64,000 bases of DNA from Pseudomonas fluorescens HK44 (GCF_000217955.3 NZ_AFOY02000008.1:310001-374000), one strand, 5' to 3'. Shown: positions 8,813 through 17,421, counted from the stretch's first letter. Notes: generated from the sequence alone by a model not told the origin. Numbers and translations: made by a program.

Positions 8813-8827
8813 TGGAATCGAGTTCTA
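8813..8827. promoter_or_regulatory. Second candidate IclR operator
   Basis: TGGAATCGAGTTCTA has the same TGGAA-N5-TTCYA layout as the perfect site at 7734-7748, matching 9 of 10 arm bases. A further TGGAA half-site starts at 8834, 21 bp (two helical turns) downstream. It lies 49 bases before the GTG start of the Gfo/Idh/MocA gene, a good position for an operator of that operon. Confidence 0.6.
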
Positions 8828-8875
8828 GATTATTGGAATTCGATGTCCTGACAATAATCACAAGAGGATTGCACT

Positions 8876-9931
8876 GTGAGTTCGCTACTTCGCATCGCGC
8901 TGATCGGCGCCGGCAATATGGGCCAGCAGCATTACCAGCATCTCAAGACCCTGACTGAAGCGACCTTGTGCGCAGTGGCCGATCCTGGTCCGCAAGCCGC
9001 CGGGATCGCGGCCGAGTGGGGCGTGCCGCATTTCGCCGATCACCGGGCACTGCTGGAACAGCTCAAGCCTGACGCCGTCATTGTTGCCAACCCGAACAAC
9101 CTGCACGTGAGCACGGCGCTCGATTGCCTGGCCGCTGGCGTGCCGGTGCTGCTGGAAAAACCGGTGGGCGTGCACCTGGATGAAGTGCGCACACTGGTGG
9201 CCGCGTCGACAGCCACTGGCGTGCCAGTTCTGGTCGGTCATCATCGTCGGCATAATCCGCTGATCGCCCGCGCCCATGAGCTGGTGCGTAGCGGGGCACT
9301 GGGGCAACTGACGATGGTCACCGCGCTCTGGCAGTTGCGCAAACCCGACCGTTATTTCGAGATTCCCTGGCGCCGCGAGGCCGGTGCCGGAATGTTGCTG
9401 ACCAACCTGATTCACGACCTCGATCTGCTGCGCCACTTGTGCGGTGAAGTGCGCCAGGTACAGGCCATCACCAGCAATGCGGTGCGCGGGTTTGCCAATG
9501 AAGATTGCGCGGCGGTGTTGCTGCAATTCGACAATGGTGCGCTGGGCAGTCTGACCGGCTCCGACGCGGTGGCGGCGCCCTGGAGCTGGGAGCTGGACGC
9601 GGGAGAAAACCCGGCTTACCCACGCCAGGCCGACCAACCGTGCTACCTGCTGGCCGGGACCGCTGGCGCACTGAATATTCCGCAACTCAAGCGTTGGCAT
9701 TACGCCGACGCGGACGCCGGTTGGCATCAACCCTTGCAGGCCGTTCAGGAAGGTTTCAACGCTGATGAAGCGCTACGCCTGCAATTGCAGCATTTCGTGA
9801 AGGTGGCCCGAGGTGAGGTGAAGCCGCTGGTGAGTGTCGCTGACGCGGCCCGAACGCTGGCGCTGATCGAAGCCATACGCGAGGCCGCTGCCAGCGGTCG
9901 CGCCTGTGTGCCGGCACGGATCGAGGAATGA
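8876..9931 (+). CDS. Gfo/Idh/MocA family NAD(P)-dependent oxidoreductase
   Basis: A 351-residue dehydrogenase. The start is GTG at 8876, with AGAGGA ten bases upstream. The Rossmann motif IALIGAGNMGQQH is at residues 6-18. The family signature VLLEKPVGVHLDE, with the EKP lysine, is near residues 90-102. The C-terminal domain carries LLTNLIHDLDLLRHLCG, which holds the histidine/aspartate active-site pair. Members such as inositol 2-dehydrogenase oxidise hydroxyls of sugars and cyclitols. The TIM-barrel isomerase overlaps its stop codon, so the two are coupled. The IclR sites suggest substrate-induced expression. Confidence 0.9.
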   Translation: MSSLLRIALIGAGNMGQQHYQHLKTLTEATLCAVADPGPQAAGIAAEWGVPHFADHRALLEQLKPDAVIVANPNNLHVSTALDCLAAGVPVLLEKPVGVHLDEVRTLVAASTATGVPVLVGHHRRHNPLIARAHELVRSGALGQLTMVTALWQLRKPDRYFEIPWRREAGAGMLLTNLIHDLDLLRHLCGEVRQVQAITSNAVRGFANEDCAAVLLQFDNGALGSLTGSDAVAAPWSWELDAGENPAYPRQADQPCYLLAGTAGALNIPQLKRWHYADADAGWHQPLQAVQEGFNADEALRLQLQHFVKVARGEVKPLVSVADAARTLALIEAIREAAASGRACVPARIEE

Positions 9932-10749
9932 ACATGAGCGAGCGTATTTTCTCCCTGGCCAGCCTGACCGTTCTTGAATTGTCGCCGCCGGAGATGGTCG
10001 AGGTGGCGGCGCGTGCCGGGTATAGCCATGTCGGGCTGCGACTGGTCCCGGCCACCCCCGAGGAGCATCATTTCCCGCTGATGGCGGATGCACAGTTGTG
10101 GCAACAGACGCGGGCGCGGCTGCGTGACACCGGCATTCAAGTGCTGGATATCGAAATTCTGCGTCTGAAAGCCGAAACCCGGGTGGCGGATTTCGAGGCG
10201 GTCCTGGCGGCCGGCGCAGAGCTCGGTGCCAGTGAATTACTGATAGCCGGTAATGATCCTGACGAGCAGCGGCTCACCGAGAATTTTGCCGCACTCTGCG
10301 ATCTGGCGGCGGGCTACGGTTTGCACAGCCATCTGGAGTTCATGCCCTGGACCGATGCGCGCAACCTTGAGCAGGCCGTGCGTATTGTTGAAAACGCTGA
10401 TCACGAATACGGTGGCGTGCTGGTGGATGCATTCCATTTCGACCGCTCGGCTTCACGTCTGGAAGATCTGGCCAGGGTCGCGCCGTCACGCCTGCGTTAT
10501 GCACAGCTGTGCGATGTGGCAGGACCCAAGCCTGCAGACATGCGGGAGATTTTGCGTCAGGCACGCAACGAGCGGCGTTTCCCTGGCGAAGGGGATTGCG
10601 ACCTGCTGGGGTTATTGAGGTGTTTGCCGGTTAATCTGCCATTGAGCCTGGAAGTGCCGGCCGTGCAGTTGCAACGGCAGGGCGTGAGTGCCTTGCAGCG
10701 GGCGCAGATGGCGTTGGACAAGACGCGGGCGTTGTTGACGTTTGTTTGA
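9928..10749 (+). CDS. Sugar phosphate isomerase/epimerase-like TIM barrel (AP endonuclease 2 family)
   Basis: A 273-residue single-domain TIM barrel that starts within the stop codon of the upstream dehydrogenase (ATGA overlap). Metal-ligand candidates follow the family pattern: E in LHSHLEFMPW, D in VLVDAFHFDRS, Q in RYAQLCDVAG and E in LSLEVPA. The same E/D/Q/E pattern occurs in the N-terminal domain of QuiC in this window and in inosose dehydratase (IolE). That makes a dehydratase or isomerase of a keto-cyclitol or keto-sugar plausible. The substrate is unknown. Confidence 0.85.
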   Translation: MNMSERIFSLASLTVLELSPPEMVEVAARAGYSHVGLRLVPATPEEHHFPLMADAQLWQQTRARLRDTGIQVLDIEILRLKAETRVADFEAVLAAGAELGASELLIAGNDPDEQRLTENFAALCDLAAGYGLHSHLEFMPWTDARNLEQAVRIVENADHEYGGVLVDAFHFDRSASRLEDLARVAPSRLRYAQLCDVAGPKPADMREILRQARNERRFPGEGDCDLLGLLRCLPVNLPLSLEVPAVQLQRQGVSALQRAQMALDKTRALLTFV

Positions 10750-10766
10750 CCGGTGCTGCGCACCTT

Positions 10767-10826
10767 CGCGGGCAAGCCTTGCTCCTACAGGTTTTCGGTG
10801 ACCTGTAGGAGCAAGGCTTGCCCGCG
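10767..10826. repeat. REP hairpin with 26-bp perfect arms
   Basis: CGCGGGCAAGCCTTGCTCCT and six further bases (10767-10792) pair perfectly with 10801-10826, leaving an 8-base loop. It lies between the isomerase and the transporter gene and could limit read-through or protect the 3' end of the upstream mRNA. Confidence 0.9.
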
Positions 10827-10866
10827 ATGCTTTTTAACCTTTGATGGAAGACACAAGGGATATCCC

Positions 10867-11745
10867 ATGACCCTCAGCACCCCGCTCTCCGGTATCAATC
10901 AACCCTTCAAAGGCATTTTGCTGATCGTTGTTGCGACCTTCCTGTTTTCCACTCACGACGCCTTGTCGAAATACCTGTCGGGTTTCTATCCGGTGATCAT
11001 GGTGGTCTGGGCGCGGTATCTGGTTCACACGCTGCTGATGGCCGGGATTTTTTTGCCGCAATCGGGCTTGCGTGTCCTGCGCACGAAACGCCCGTTGCTG
11101 CAGTTGCTGCGGGCGTTGTGCTTGCTTGGCACCAGTCTGTTGTTCACCACGGGCCTGTTGTTCATCCCATTGGCGGAAGCCACGGCAGTCAACTTTCTTG
11201 CACCGGTGCTGGTGACCGCGTTGTCGGTGCCCTTGCTCGGTGAACGAGTGACGCGGGGGCAATGGCTGGCGGTGATTTGCGGGTTTATCGGCGTGTTGAT
11301 CATCGTCCACCCCGGCGGCGATTTGTTTACCCCGGCGGTGTTGCTGCCGTTTTGCTCGGCGTTGTTCTTCTGCTTTTACCAACTGCTGACGCGCAAACTC
11401 AGCGAGATCGACAGCCCGACCACCAGTAACTTTTTTGCCGGTTTGTGCAACACCTTGGTCATGAGCGCACTGGTGCCGATGTTCTGGCAAGTGCCGAGTT
11501 TGACTCATGGCCTGTTGATGCTGGCGCTGGGTAGCTGCGGGATGACCGCGCATCTGCTGCTGACTCAGGCATTCCGGCATGCGGCACCGGCATTGTTGGC
11601 GCCGTTTGGTTACTGTCAGATCGTGTTTGCCGGACTGCTTGGCTGGTTGCTGTTTTCCCATACGCCAAGCCTGACCACGGTGATCGGCATCGCGGTCATT
11701 TGTCTGAGTGGATTGGCGGCGGCCTGGCAACAGCGCAGAGGCTGA
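10867..11745 (+). CDS. EamA/DMT family transporter
   Basis: A 292-residue inner-membrane protein with two EamA repeats and about ten hydrophobic segments, for example FKGILLIVVATFLFSTHDAL and LAVICGFIGVLIIVHPGG. The ATG at 10867 follows an AAGGGA site; the longer frame upstream runs through the REP hairpin and is not used. DMT proteins move small metabolites in or out. Its position after the dehydrogenase-isomerase pair suggests it serves the same pathway. The REP hairpin between them could separate the transcripts. Confidence 0.88.
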   Translation: MTLSTPLSGINQPFKGILLIVVATFLFSTHDALSKYLSGFYPVIMVVWARYLVHTLLMAGIFLPQSGLRVLRTKRPLLQLLRALCLLGTSLLFTTGLLFIPLAEATAVNFLAPVLVTALSVPLLGERVTRGQWLAVICGFIGVLIIVHPGGDLFTPAVLLPFCSALFFCFYQLLTRKLSEIDSPTTSNFFAGLCNTLVMSALVPMFWQVPSLTHGLLMLALGSCGMTAHLLLTQAFRHAAPALLAPFGYCQIVFAGLLGWLLFSHTPSLTTVIGIAVICLSGLAAAWQQRRG

Positions 11746-11751
11746 TTGCGC

Positions 11752-12668
11752 TCAAAACCTGAAACGCACCACCAGGTTCTGCAAGCCGGCCGCCAGTTGC
11801 GACAACTCCCGACTGGTGGCGCTGGTCCGGGTCGACGCGTCGGCGCTGGCCAGCGACAGGTCGCGGATGTTCAGCAGGTTGCGATCCACCTCTCGGGCCA
11901 CTTGAGCCTGCTCTTCCGAGGCGCTGGCGATCACCAGATTGCGCTCGTGGATCTGCTCCATGGCGCGGGTGATTTGCGCCAGGGCCACGCCGGCCTGTTC
12001 GGCGATCGACAAGGTCTGGGCCACCCGCTGGCTGTTGCCGTGCATCGACAGCACCACACTGTCGGTGTCGCCCTGAACCCGGGCGATCATCTGCTCGATT
12101 TCCCGGGTCGACTGCTGGGTGCGGTGGGCCAGGGCTCGCACTTCATCGGCGACCACGGCAAAACCGCGCCCGGCTTCCCCGGCTCTTGCGGCCTCGATGG
12201 CGGCGTTGAGGGCCAGCAGGTTGGTTTGTTCGGCAATGGCGCGGATGACGTCCAGTACTTTGCCGATTTCCCGAGATTGTTCGGCCAGGGTCTGCACCTG
12301 TTGCAGCGCGGTGCCGACATCGGCACTCATGGCCTGGATCGAATCGAGGGTCTCGATCACTCGCGCCTGGTCAGCGTTTGCTCAAGCCAGCCTTCCACCA
12401 GATGCAGGCGGGCGATAGTGGCATCGAGTACTTTTGGCTCGCGGTTGAGCGCTATGCGCAGGCTGAGCACGCGAATGCTCAGAATATAGTCGCGGATTTC
12501 CCCCAGGTAGCGTGTGCTGGGCAGGGAGACGTTTTCGGTGTGCTGACCAGTGGCGCGCACTTCGGCCACCTGCTTGAGGGCAAACAGTCCTTGTAACAAC
12601 ACCAGCAGAGCGATTAGGCCGAAGCTGATCAGCGCCCGTTTGGCGATACTGAGGTTACTCACAGACAC
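11752..12668 (-). pseudogene. Methyl-accepting chemotaxis protein with internal deletion and frameshift
   Basis: The first 103 codons (from ATG 12668) encode a normal chemoreceptor N-terminus: a transmembrane helix (ALISFGLIALLVLLQGLFAL) and the beginning of a four-helix sensor ending [18 protein letters not shown]. The adjoining region (to 11752), in another frame, is the cytoplasmic tip and C-terminus with [20 protein letters not shown] and VVADEVRAL, ending NLVVRFRF. The rest of the sensor, transmembrane helix 2, HAMP domain and first methylation helix (roughly 200 residues in homologues) are missing. The deletion also shifts the frame. No functional receptor can result. The 3' end lies 6 bases from the convergent transporter gene. 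Confidence 0.88.
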
Positions 12669-12721
12669 GGTATGAGCTCCGTGGACGGAAGAAAGAGGGA
12701 CGAAATCGGCAACCGTGCAAA

Positions 12722-12753
12722 CAAAAAAAAAGCAGGCCTGAAACCAGGCCTGC
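12722..12753 (-). terminator. Rho-independent terminator of the MFS transporter gene
   Basis: On the minus strand, GCAGGCCTG-GTTT-CAGGCCTGC is followed by nine T. It starts 14 bases after the MFS stop codon. Confidence 0.92.
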
Positions 12754-12766
12754 GAAAGAGGAAGCG

Positions 12767-14128
12767 TCAGTTGTCGATTTTCGGAATCTTGCGCGGTGCC
12801 ATGAAGTACAACCAGATCAGCGCAATGAAGTACATCGCCGGAATCATGGTGAACAGCACGGTGTAGTTGTTATTGGTGATGGTCAGAATGTGTCCGACCA
12901 ATTGGGTCATGAACATCCCGCCAATGGCGGCGCACATGCCACCGAAACCGAACACCGTGCTCATCATGTGCTTGGGCGTGTAGTCCATCACCAGGCTCCA
13001 GATGTTCGCGGTCCAGGCCTGGTGCGCGCCGATGGCCAGCGAGATGGCAAACACCGCGACCCACAGGTTGCTGGAGCCGGCAGCCATGATCACGCCGATG
13101 ATGCAGCAGGCGAACAGCAGCATCGACATCAACCGGGCCCTGATCGGGTTGACCCCACGGCCGATCAGGAACGAGGACAGAATGCCACCGCCCACGCTGC
13201 CGAAGTCGGCTGTCATATAGATGATGATCAGCGGAATACCCATCTGCGTGACGTTGATCCCCAGGTTGTATTGCTGGTTGAGGAACGGCGGCAGCCAATA
13301 CAGATAGAACCAGAACACCGGTGCGGTCATCGAGTAGGCGAGGGCGAAGGCCCAGGTGCCACGCATCCGCAGGATCCGCGAGAACGGCACGCGGGTTTGT
13401 TCCGGTTCGACTTCGTTCTGGATGTAGTCCAGTTCCGATTGCTTCACCGACGGGTGATCTTCCGGGTTGAAGTACTTCAAGCCCCAGAACAGCAGCCAGA
13501 TCCCGCCCAGTGCCGACATGCACAGGAACGCGGCCTGCCAGCCCCAGACGTGGAGGATCAGCGGCAGCAGCATCGGTGTGAACATGGCGCCGACGTTGGT
13601 CCCGGCATTGAAGATGCCAGTGGCCACGGCGCGCTCACCGGCAGGGAACCACAGCCGGGTGGTCTTCACGCAGGCCGGGTAGTTGGCGGCTTCGGTCAGC
13701 CCGAGAATAAAGCGACAGACCATAAAGCCCAGGGCCGACGTCGCCAGACCATGGGCGCCAGTCGCCAGGCTCCAGAACAGCACCGAGAAGAAGAACACGC
13801 GCTTCACGCCGATCCGGTCGATCAGCCGGCCTTGCAGCACGAAGCCGACGGCGTAACCGACCTGGAACCAGAAGTTGATGTTGGCGTAGTCCATCGCCGT
13901 CCAGCTCATTTCCTTGGCCAGGATCGGCTGCATGACGCCCAGTGCGGCGCGGTCAATGTAGTTCAGGGTAGTGGCGAAAAACACCAGCGCCAGCATGCCC
14001 CAGCGGGTTTTGCCGACCGCCATGGCGCCACGGATTTTGTCGCCGATGCCGCCGGTCGCGACGCCCAGGCCTGAGGCCTTGCGGGCGCTTTCTGTATGAG
14101 AGCTCTGAGAAGGAATCATGTGTGCCAT
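12767..14128 (-). CDS. MFS transporter, anion:cation symporter type (probable quinate/shikimate-pathway uptake)
   Basis: A 453-residue twelve-helix major facilitator if it starts at the ATG at 14128; an ATG at 14119 is equally possible and the longer frame begins with a TTG. It resembles the ACS/phthalate-permease group: the first helix region RWGMLALVFFATTLNYIDRAALGV and the loop GRLIDRIGVKRVFF (DRxGxKR motif between helices 2 and 3). ACS members import organic anions such as hexuronates, 4-hydroxybenzoate and shikimate analogues. It is divergent from quiC across a 591-bp gap holding the shared operator candidate, so uptake of quinate, shikimate, dehydroshikimate or protocatechuate is the likely role. 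Confidence 0.88.
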   Translation of the reverse strand: MAHMIPSQSSHTESARKASGLGVATGGIGDKIRGAMAVGKTRWGMLALVFFATTLNYIDRAALGVMQPILAKEMSWTAMDYANINFWFQVGYAVGFVLQGRLIDRIGVKRVFFFSVLFWSLATGAHGLATSALGFMVCRFILGLTEAANYPACVKTTRLWFPAGERAVATGIFNAGTNVGAMFTPMLLPLILHVWGWQAAFLCMSALGGIWLLFWGLKYFNPEDHPSVKQSELDYIQNEVEPEQTRVPFSRILRMRGTWAFALAYSMTAPVFWFYLYWLPPFLNQQYNLGINVTQMGIPLIIIYMTADFGSVGGGILSSFLIGRGVNPIRARLMSMLLFACCIIGVIMAAGSSNLWVAVFAISLAIGAHQAWTANIWSLVMDYTPKHMMSTVFGFGGMCAAIGGMFMTQLVGHILTITNNNYTVLFTMIPAMYFIALIWLYFMAPRKIPKIDN

Positions 14129-14556
14129 CCGTTCAATGACTGACAAGCAAGGCTCGTCGGGACTTCATGGGCGCGTGATCAATCGTCGGGGTGCGCAGAT
14201 GCGCAGGGTGGAAACAATGATTGATCGGCTGAGTGTTTGTGTTGGCTCAGTGTTGGCTGAGGCAACCAAAGCGCGTGTTCAGCATGCGGGCCGGGTTCGG
14301 TCGCGGGCGCCAGAAAGGTTCGAAGGCGGTTGGCGGTCGGGCGCCAGGCACGGAGAGTGAAGGGAGGAGCAACGGAACAAGGCGTTGAATGAAAGCATGA
14401 GCATGTACCCGATTTTTGAATTTTTTATGGTGTGTTCTGGGTCTTTGGTCATTTCGACCGGTGGTTCATGACCGGACTCGATGTGCTGACGATGGTGCGC
14501 AGTGAGCGAAAAATCGTCAATTCGCCAACTGCCATTGTGTTCGATAATCGCACGGT

Positions 14557-14579
14557 AAACTAACCAGTTGGTACACTTT
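14557..14579. promoter_or_regulatory. Candidate operator of the quinate/shikimate regulator, site 1
   Basis: AAACTAACCAGTTGGTACAC plus TTT. The core ACCA-GT-TGGT is a perfect dyad. Eighteen of 23 positions match the minus-strand sequence at 18831-18853 upstream of aroQ. It lies 141 bases before the quiC start. Confidence 0.6.
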
Positions 14580-14635
14580 GAATTGCTCAGATCATCCATG
14601 CAGCCAATAATTTGCCTCACGTTAAACGCGATCCC

Positions 14636-14666
14636 TCGTAGCCGCTGGCTGCGCCAGCTGCTACGA
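14636..14666. repeat. Intergenic hairpin repeat
   Basis: TCGTAGC-C-GCTGGC, loop TGC, then GCCAGC-T-GCTACGA: a near-perfect hairpin of the common Pseudomonas intergenic kind. It lies in the presumed 5' leader of quiC. Confidence 0.7.
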
Positions 14667-14719
14667 AAAGCCGTGTCGTGCCTCTAACAAGATCAACCCA
14701 TCCCACCGGGAGTCGAAAC

Positions 14720-16621
14720 ATGCAGCGTTCCATTGCCACCGTTTCCTTGAGCGGTACCCTGCCGGAAAAACTTGAAGCTATTGCCGCTGCGGGTTTCGAT
14801 GGGGTGGAAATTTTCGAGAATGACCTGCTGTACTACGACGGCAGCCCGCGTGAAATCAAACAGATGTGCGCTGACCTGGGTATCGCCATCACCCTGTTTC
14901 AACCTTTTCGTGATTTCGAAGGCTGCCGCCGCGACCGCCTGCCGCGCAACCTGGAACGCGCCGAGCGCAAGTTTGACTTGATGCAGGAACTGGGCACTGA
15001 CCTGGTGCTGGTGTGCAGCAACGCTTCGGCCGACAGCGTTGGCGATGAGCAGATTCTGGTCGACGATCTGCGACTGTTGGCCGAGCGCGCCGGGGCTCGT
15101 GGCTTGCGTATCGGTTATGAGGCGCTGGCCTGGGGCCGGCATGTGAACACGTATCAACAGGTCTGGAATATCGTCCGCCAGGCGGATCATCCGAATCTGG
15201 GCGTGTTGCTGGACAGTTTTCATACCTTGTCGCTCAAGGGTGATCCACGGGCTATCGCGGACATTCCCGGCGAGAAGATTTTCTTTGTGCAAATGGCCGA
15301 CGCACCGATCCTGGCCATGGACGTGCTGGAGTGGAGCCGACATTTTCGTTGCTTCCCCGGACAGGGCGAATTCGACTTGCCGGGTTTTCTCGCACCGATT
15401 ATCCAGAGTGGTTACACCGGGCCGCTGTCACTGGAAATTTTCAACGACGGATTCCGCGCCGCACCAACACGCGCCAATGCCGCCGATGGTCTGCGCTCCT
15501 TGCTGTATCTGGAAGAAAAGACCCGAGCGCGTTTGCAGCAACAAGCGACGCCTGCGCCGAACCTCGACATTTTGTTCGCCACGCCGCCGGCCAGTGAATA
15601 TGACGGCATCGAGTTTCTCGAGTTCGCGGTGGACGAAAGCCTCGGCGCCAAGCTCTCGCATTGGCTGGAGCGACTGGGTTTCGTCAAGGCCGGTGAACAC
15701 CGCTCCAAGAACGTTACGTTGTTGCGCCAGGGCGATATCAATCTGATCCTCAACTCTGAACCCTATTCGTTTGCCCACAGTTTTTTTGAAGCGCACGGGC
15801 CGTCATTGTGTGCGACCGCAGTGCGGGTCAAGGACAGCGCCAGTGCGCTGGCCCGAGCGGTGGCGTACAAAGGGCAACCCTATCGCGGGCTGGTCGGCCC
15901 CAATGAACTGGAACTGGCGGCGGTCCGTGCGCCGGATGGCAGCCTGATTTATCTGGTGGATGAACACGCCGATGTCTACGGCACCGACTTCAGTCTGCAT
16001 CCAACGGCGGCCACTGGTGGTGGACTGAAAAGGATCGACCACATGGCGATGGCGCTGCCGGCGGACAGCCTCGACAGTTGGGTGCTGTTCTACAAGAGCC
16101 TGCTGGATTTCGAGGCCGACGATGAAGTGGTGTTGCCTGACCCTTACGGTCTGGTGAAAAGCCGCGCGCTGCGTAGCCGTTGCAGCTCGATCCGTTTGCC
16201 GCTGAACATTTCCGAGAACCGCAACACCGCCATCTCTCACGCCTTGTCCAGTTATCGCGGCTCCGGTGTGCACCACATTGCCTTTGACTGCGACGATATG
16301 TTCGCTGAAGTCAGTCGCGCCAAAGAGGCCGGTGTACCGCTGCTGGACATCCCGCTCAATTATTACGATGACCTTGCCGCTCGCTTTGATTTCGATGACG
16401 AGTTCCTCAGCAAACTCGCCTATTACAACGTGCTGTATGACCGCGACGCTCAGGGTGGTGAGCTGTTTCATGTGTACACCGAGCCCTTTGAAGGGCGCTT
16501 CTTCTTCGAAATCATCCAGCGCAAAAACGGCTATGCCGGATATGGTGCGGCTAACGTCGCGGTGCGCCTGGCGGCGATGGCGAAATCGCGCAGCGGAGGT
16601 GTGCGTCACGCCAAGTTGTAG
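14720..16621 (+). CDS. quiC: QuiC: 3-dehydroshikimate dehydratase fused to an HPPD-like (VOC) domain
   Basis: A 633-residue bifunctional-type enzyme. Residues 1 to about 285 form a TIM barrel with metal ligands E134, D165, Q191 and E239, the set known for dehydroshikimate dehydratases. It converts 3-dehydroshikimate to protocatechuate. Residues from about 310 form a two-repeat VOC domain like 4-hydroxyphenylpyruvate dioxygenase. The 2-His-1-Glu iron triad is intact: H441 (in RIDHMAM), H519 (in GVHHIAF) and E597 (in FFFEIIQR). From memory, the P. putida homologue QuiC1 has this fusion and dehydratase activity, with no clear role for the second domain. The start is the ATG at 14720, after CGGGAG; the longer frame lacks a site. 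A TetR regulator follows. Confidence 0.93.
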   Translation: MQRSIATVSLSGTLPEKLEAIAAAGFDGVEIFENDLLYYDGSPREIKQMCADLGIAITLFQPFRDFEGCRRDRLPRNLERAERKFDLMQELGTDLVLVCSNASADSVGDEQILVDDLRLLAERAGARGLRIGYEALAWGRHVNTYQQVWNIVRQADHPNLGVLLDSFHTLSLKGDPRAIADIPGEKIFFVQMADAPILAMDVLEWSRHFRCFPGQGEFDLPGFLAPIIQSGYTGPLSLEIFNDGFRAAPTRANAADGLRSLLYLEEKTRARLQQQATPAPNLDILFATPPASEYDGIEFLEFAVDESLGAKLSHWLERLGFVKAGEHRSKNVTLLRQGDINLILNSEPYSFAHSFFEAHGPSLCATAVRVKDSASALARAVAYKGQPYRGLVGPNELELAAVRAPDGSLIYLVDEHADVYGTDFSLHPTAATGGGLKRIDHMAMALPADSLDSWVLFYKSLLDFEADDEVVLPDPYGLVKSRALRSRCSSIRLPLNISENRNTAISHALSSYRGSGVHHIAFDCDDMFAEVSRAKEAGVPLLDIPLNYYDDLAARFDFDDEFLSKLAYYNVLYDRDAQGGELFHVYTEPFEGRFFFEIIQRKNGYAGYGAANVAVRLAAMAKSRSGGVRHAKL

Positions 16622-16722
16622 GAAATTGTTAAACGCGGGGGTAAACGGCCGTGGCGAAGCTTCCTTCACTGCATCGTGCGGCCCATAATCGCCAGCTGTG
16701 CAGTGATGGCCCTGAGCCCGGA

Positions 16723-17400
16723 ATGAGAATGACCACAGAACTCACCGTCGCGCCCGACGCCCCCTTGATCGAGCCGCGCAAGAGTCGCAAGAACAACCCG
16801 GAAAAGACCCGCGAGAACATTCTTCAAGAAGCCATTGTCGAGTTCGTCCAGCAGGGCCTGTCCGGTGCTCGTGTCGATGCTATCGCCGAACGCATCCACA
16901 CCTCGAAACGGATGATCTATTACTACTTCGGTAGCAAGGAACAGCTCTACGTCGAGGTGCTGGAGAAGCTTTACGGCGACATCCGCAGCACTGAAAGTCG
17001 CTTGCACCTGGCTGAGCTGGAACCGCGTGAGGCGATTCGGCGGCTGGTGGAATTCACCTTCGATCACCATGACCGCAACGTCGATTTTGTGCGCATCGTC
17101 AGCATCGAGAACATTCACAACGCCGAGTACGTGAAGCAGTCCGAAGCGATCAAGGCGATGAACAATACGATCCTCGATTCGCTGGGGGTGATTCTGCGTC
17201 GCGGCGCCGAGGAGGGTGTGTTTCGCAGTGGGCTGGATCCGCTGGACGTGCACTTGTTGATCAGTTCGTTCTGCTTTTACCGGGTGTCGAACCGTCATAC
17301 CTTCGGCGAGATTTTTCAGATCGACTTGCCGGACGAAACGATCAAGCAACGTCATCGCCAGATGATCTGCGAGTCAGTGCTGCGCTATTTGCAGGCCTGA
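16723..17400 (+). CDS. TetR/AcrR family transcriptional regulator
   Basis: A 225-residue regulator if it starts at the ATG at 16723 (an ATG at 16729 is also possible; the longer frame begins with a GTG). The N-terminal HTH spans about residues 25-70: TRENILQEAIVEFVQQGLSG, then ARVDAIAERIHTSKRMIYYY, then FGSKEQLYVEVLEKLY. A TetR C-terminal ligand domain follows. It lies 101 bases after quiC on the same strand, inside the quinate/shikimate cluster. It is therefore the obvious candidate to bind the shared 23-bp motif; the ligand may be a pathway intermediate. Confidence 0.9.
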   Translation: MRMTTELTVAPDAPLIEPRKSRKNNPEKTRENILQEAIVEFVQQGLSGARVDAIAERIHTSKRMIYYYFGSKEQLYVEVLEKLYGDIRSTESRLHLAELEPREAIRRLVEFTFDHHDRNVDFVRIVSIENIHNAEYVKQSEAIKAMNNTILDSLGVILRRGAEEGVFRSGLDPLDVHLLISSFCFYRVSNRHTFGEIFQIDLPDETIKQRHRQMICESVLRYLQA

Positions 17401-17421
17401 AGCTCAAGCCAGCAGATTGCA

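Larger units (their letters stand above)
14129..14719. other. Divergent control region between the MFS transporter and quiC
   Basis: 591 bases without a supported gene. It contains the candidate regulator site at 14557-14579 and a hairpin repeat at 14636-14666. A 113-codon minus-strand frame (14279-14620) has no recognisable domain or usual codon bias and spans the operator, so I do not call it. Confidence 0.6.

Noticed and set aside
12890..14074. A 394-codon plus-strand frame opposite the MFS gene
   Set aside because: Extreme His/Gln/Asp content is typical of antisense to a hydrophobic protein.
14279..14620. A 113-codon minus-strand frame between the MFS gene and quiC
   Set aside because: It spans the operator candidate and has no domain, no signal and no usual codon bias.
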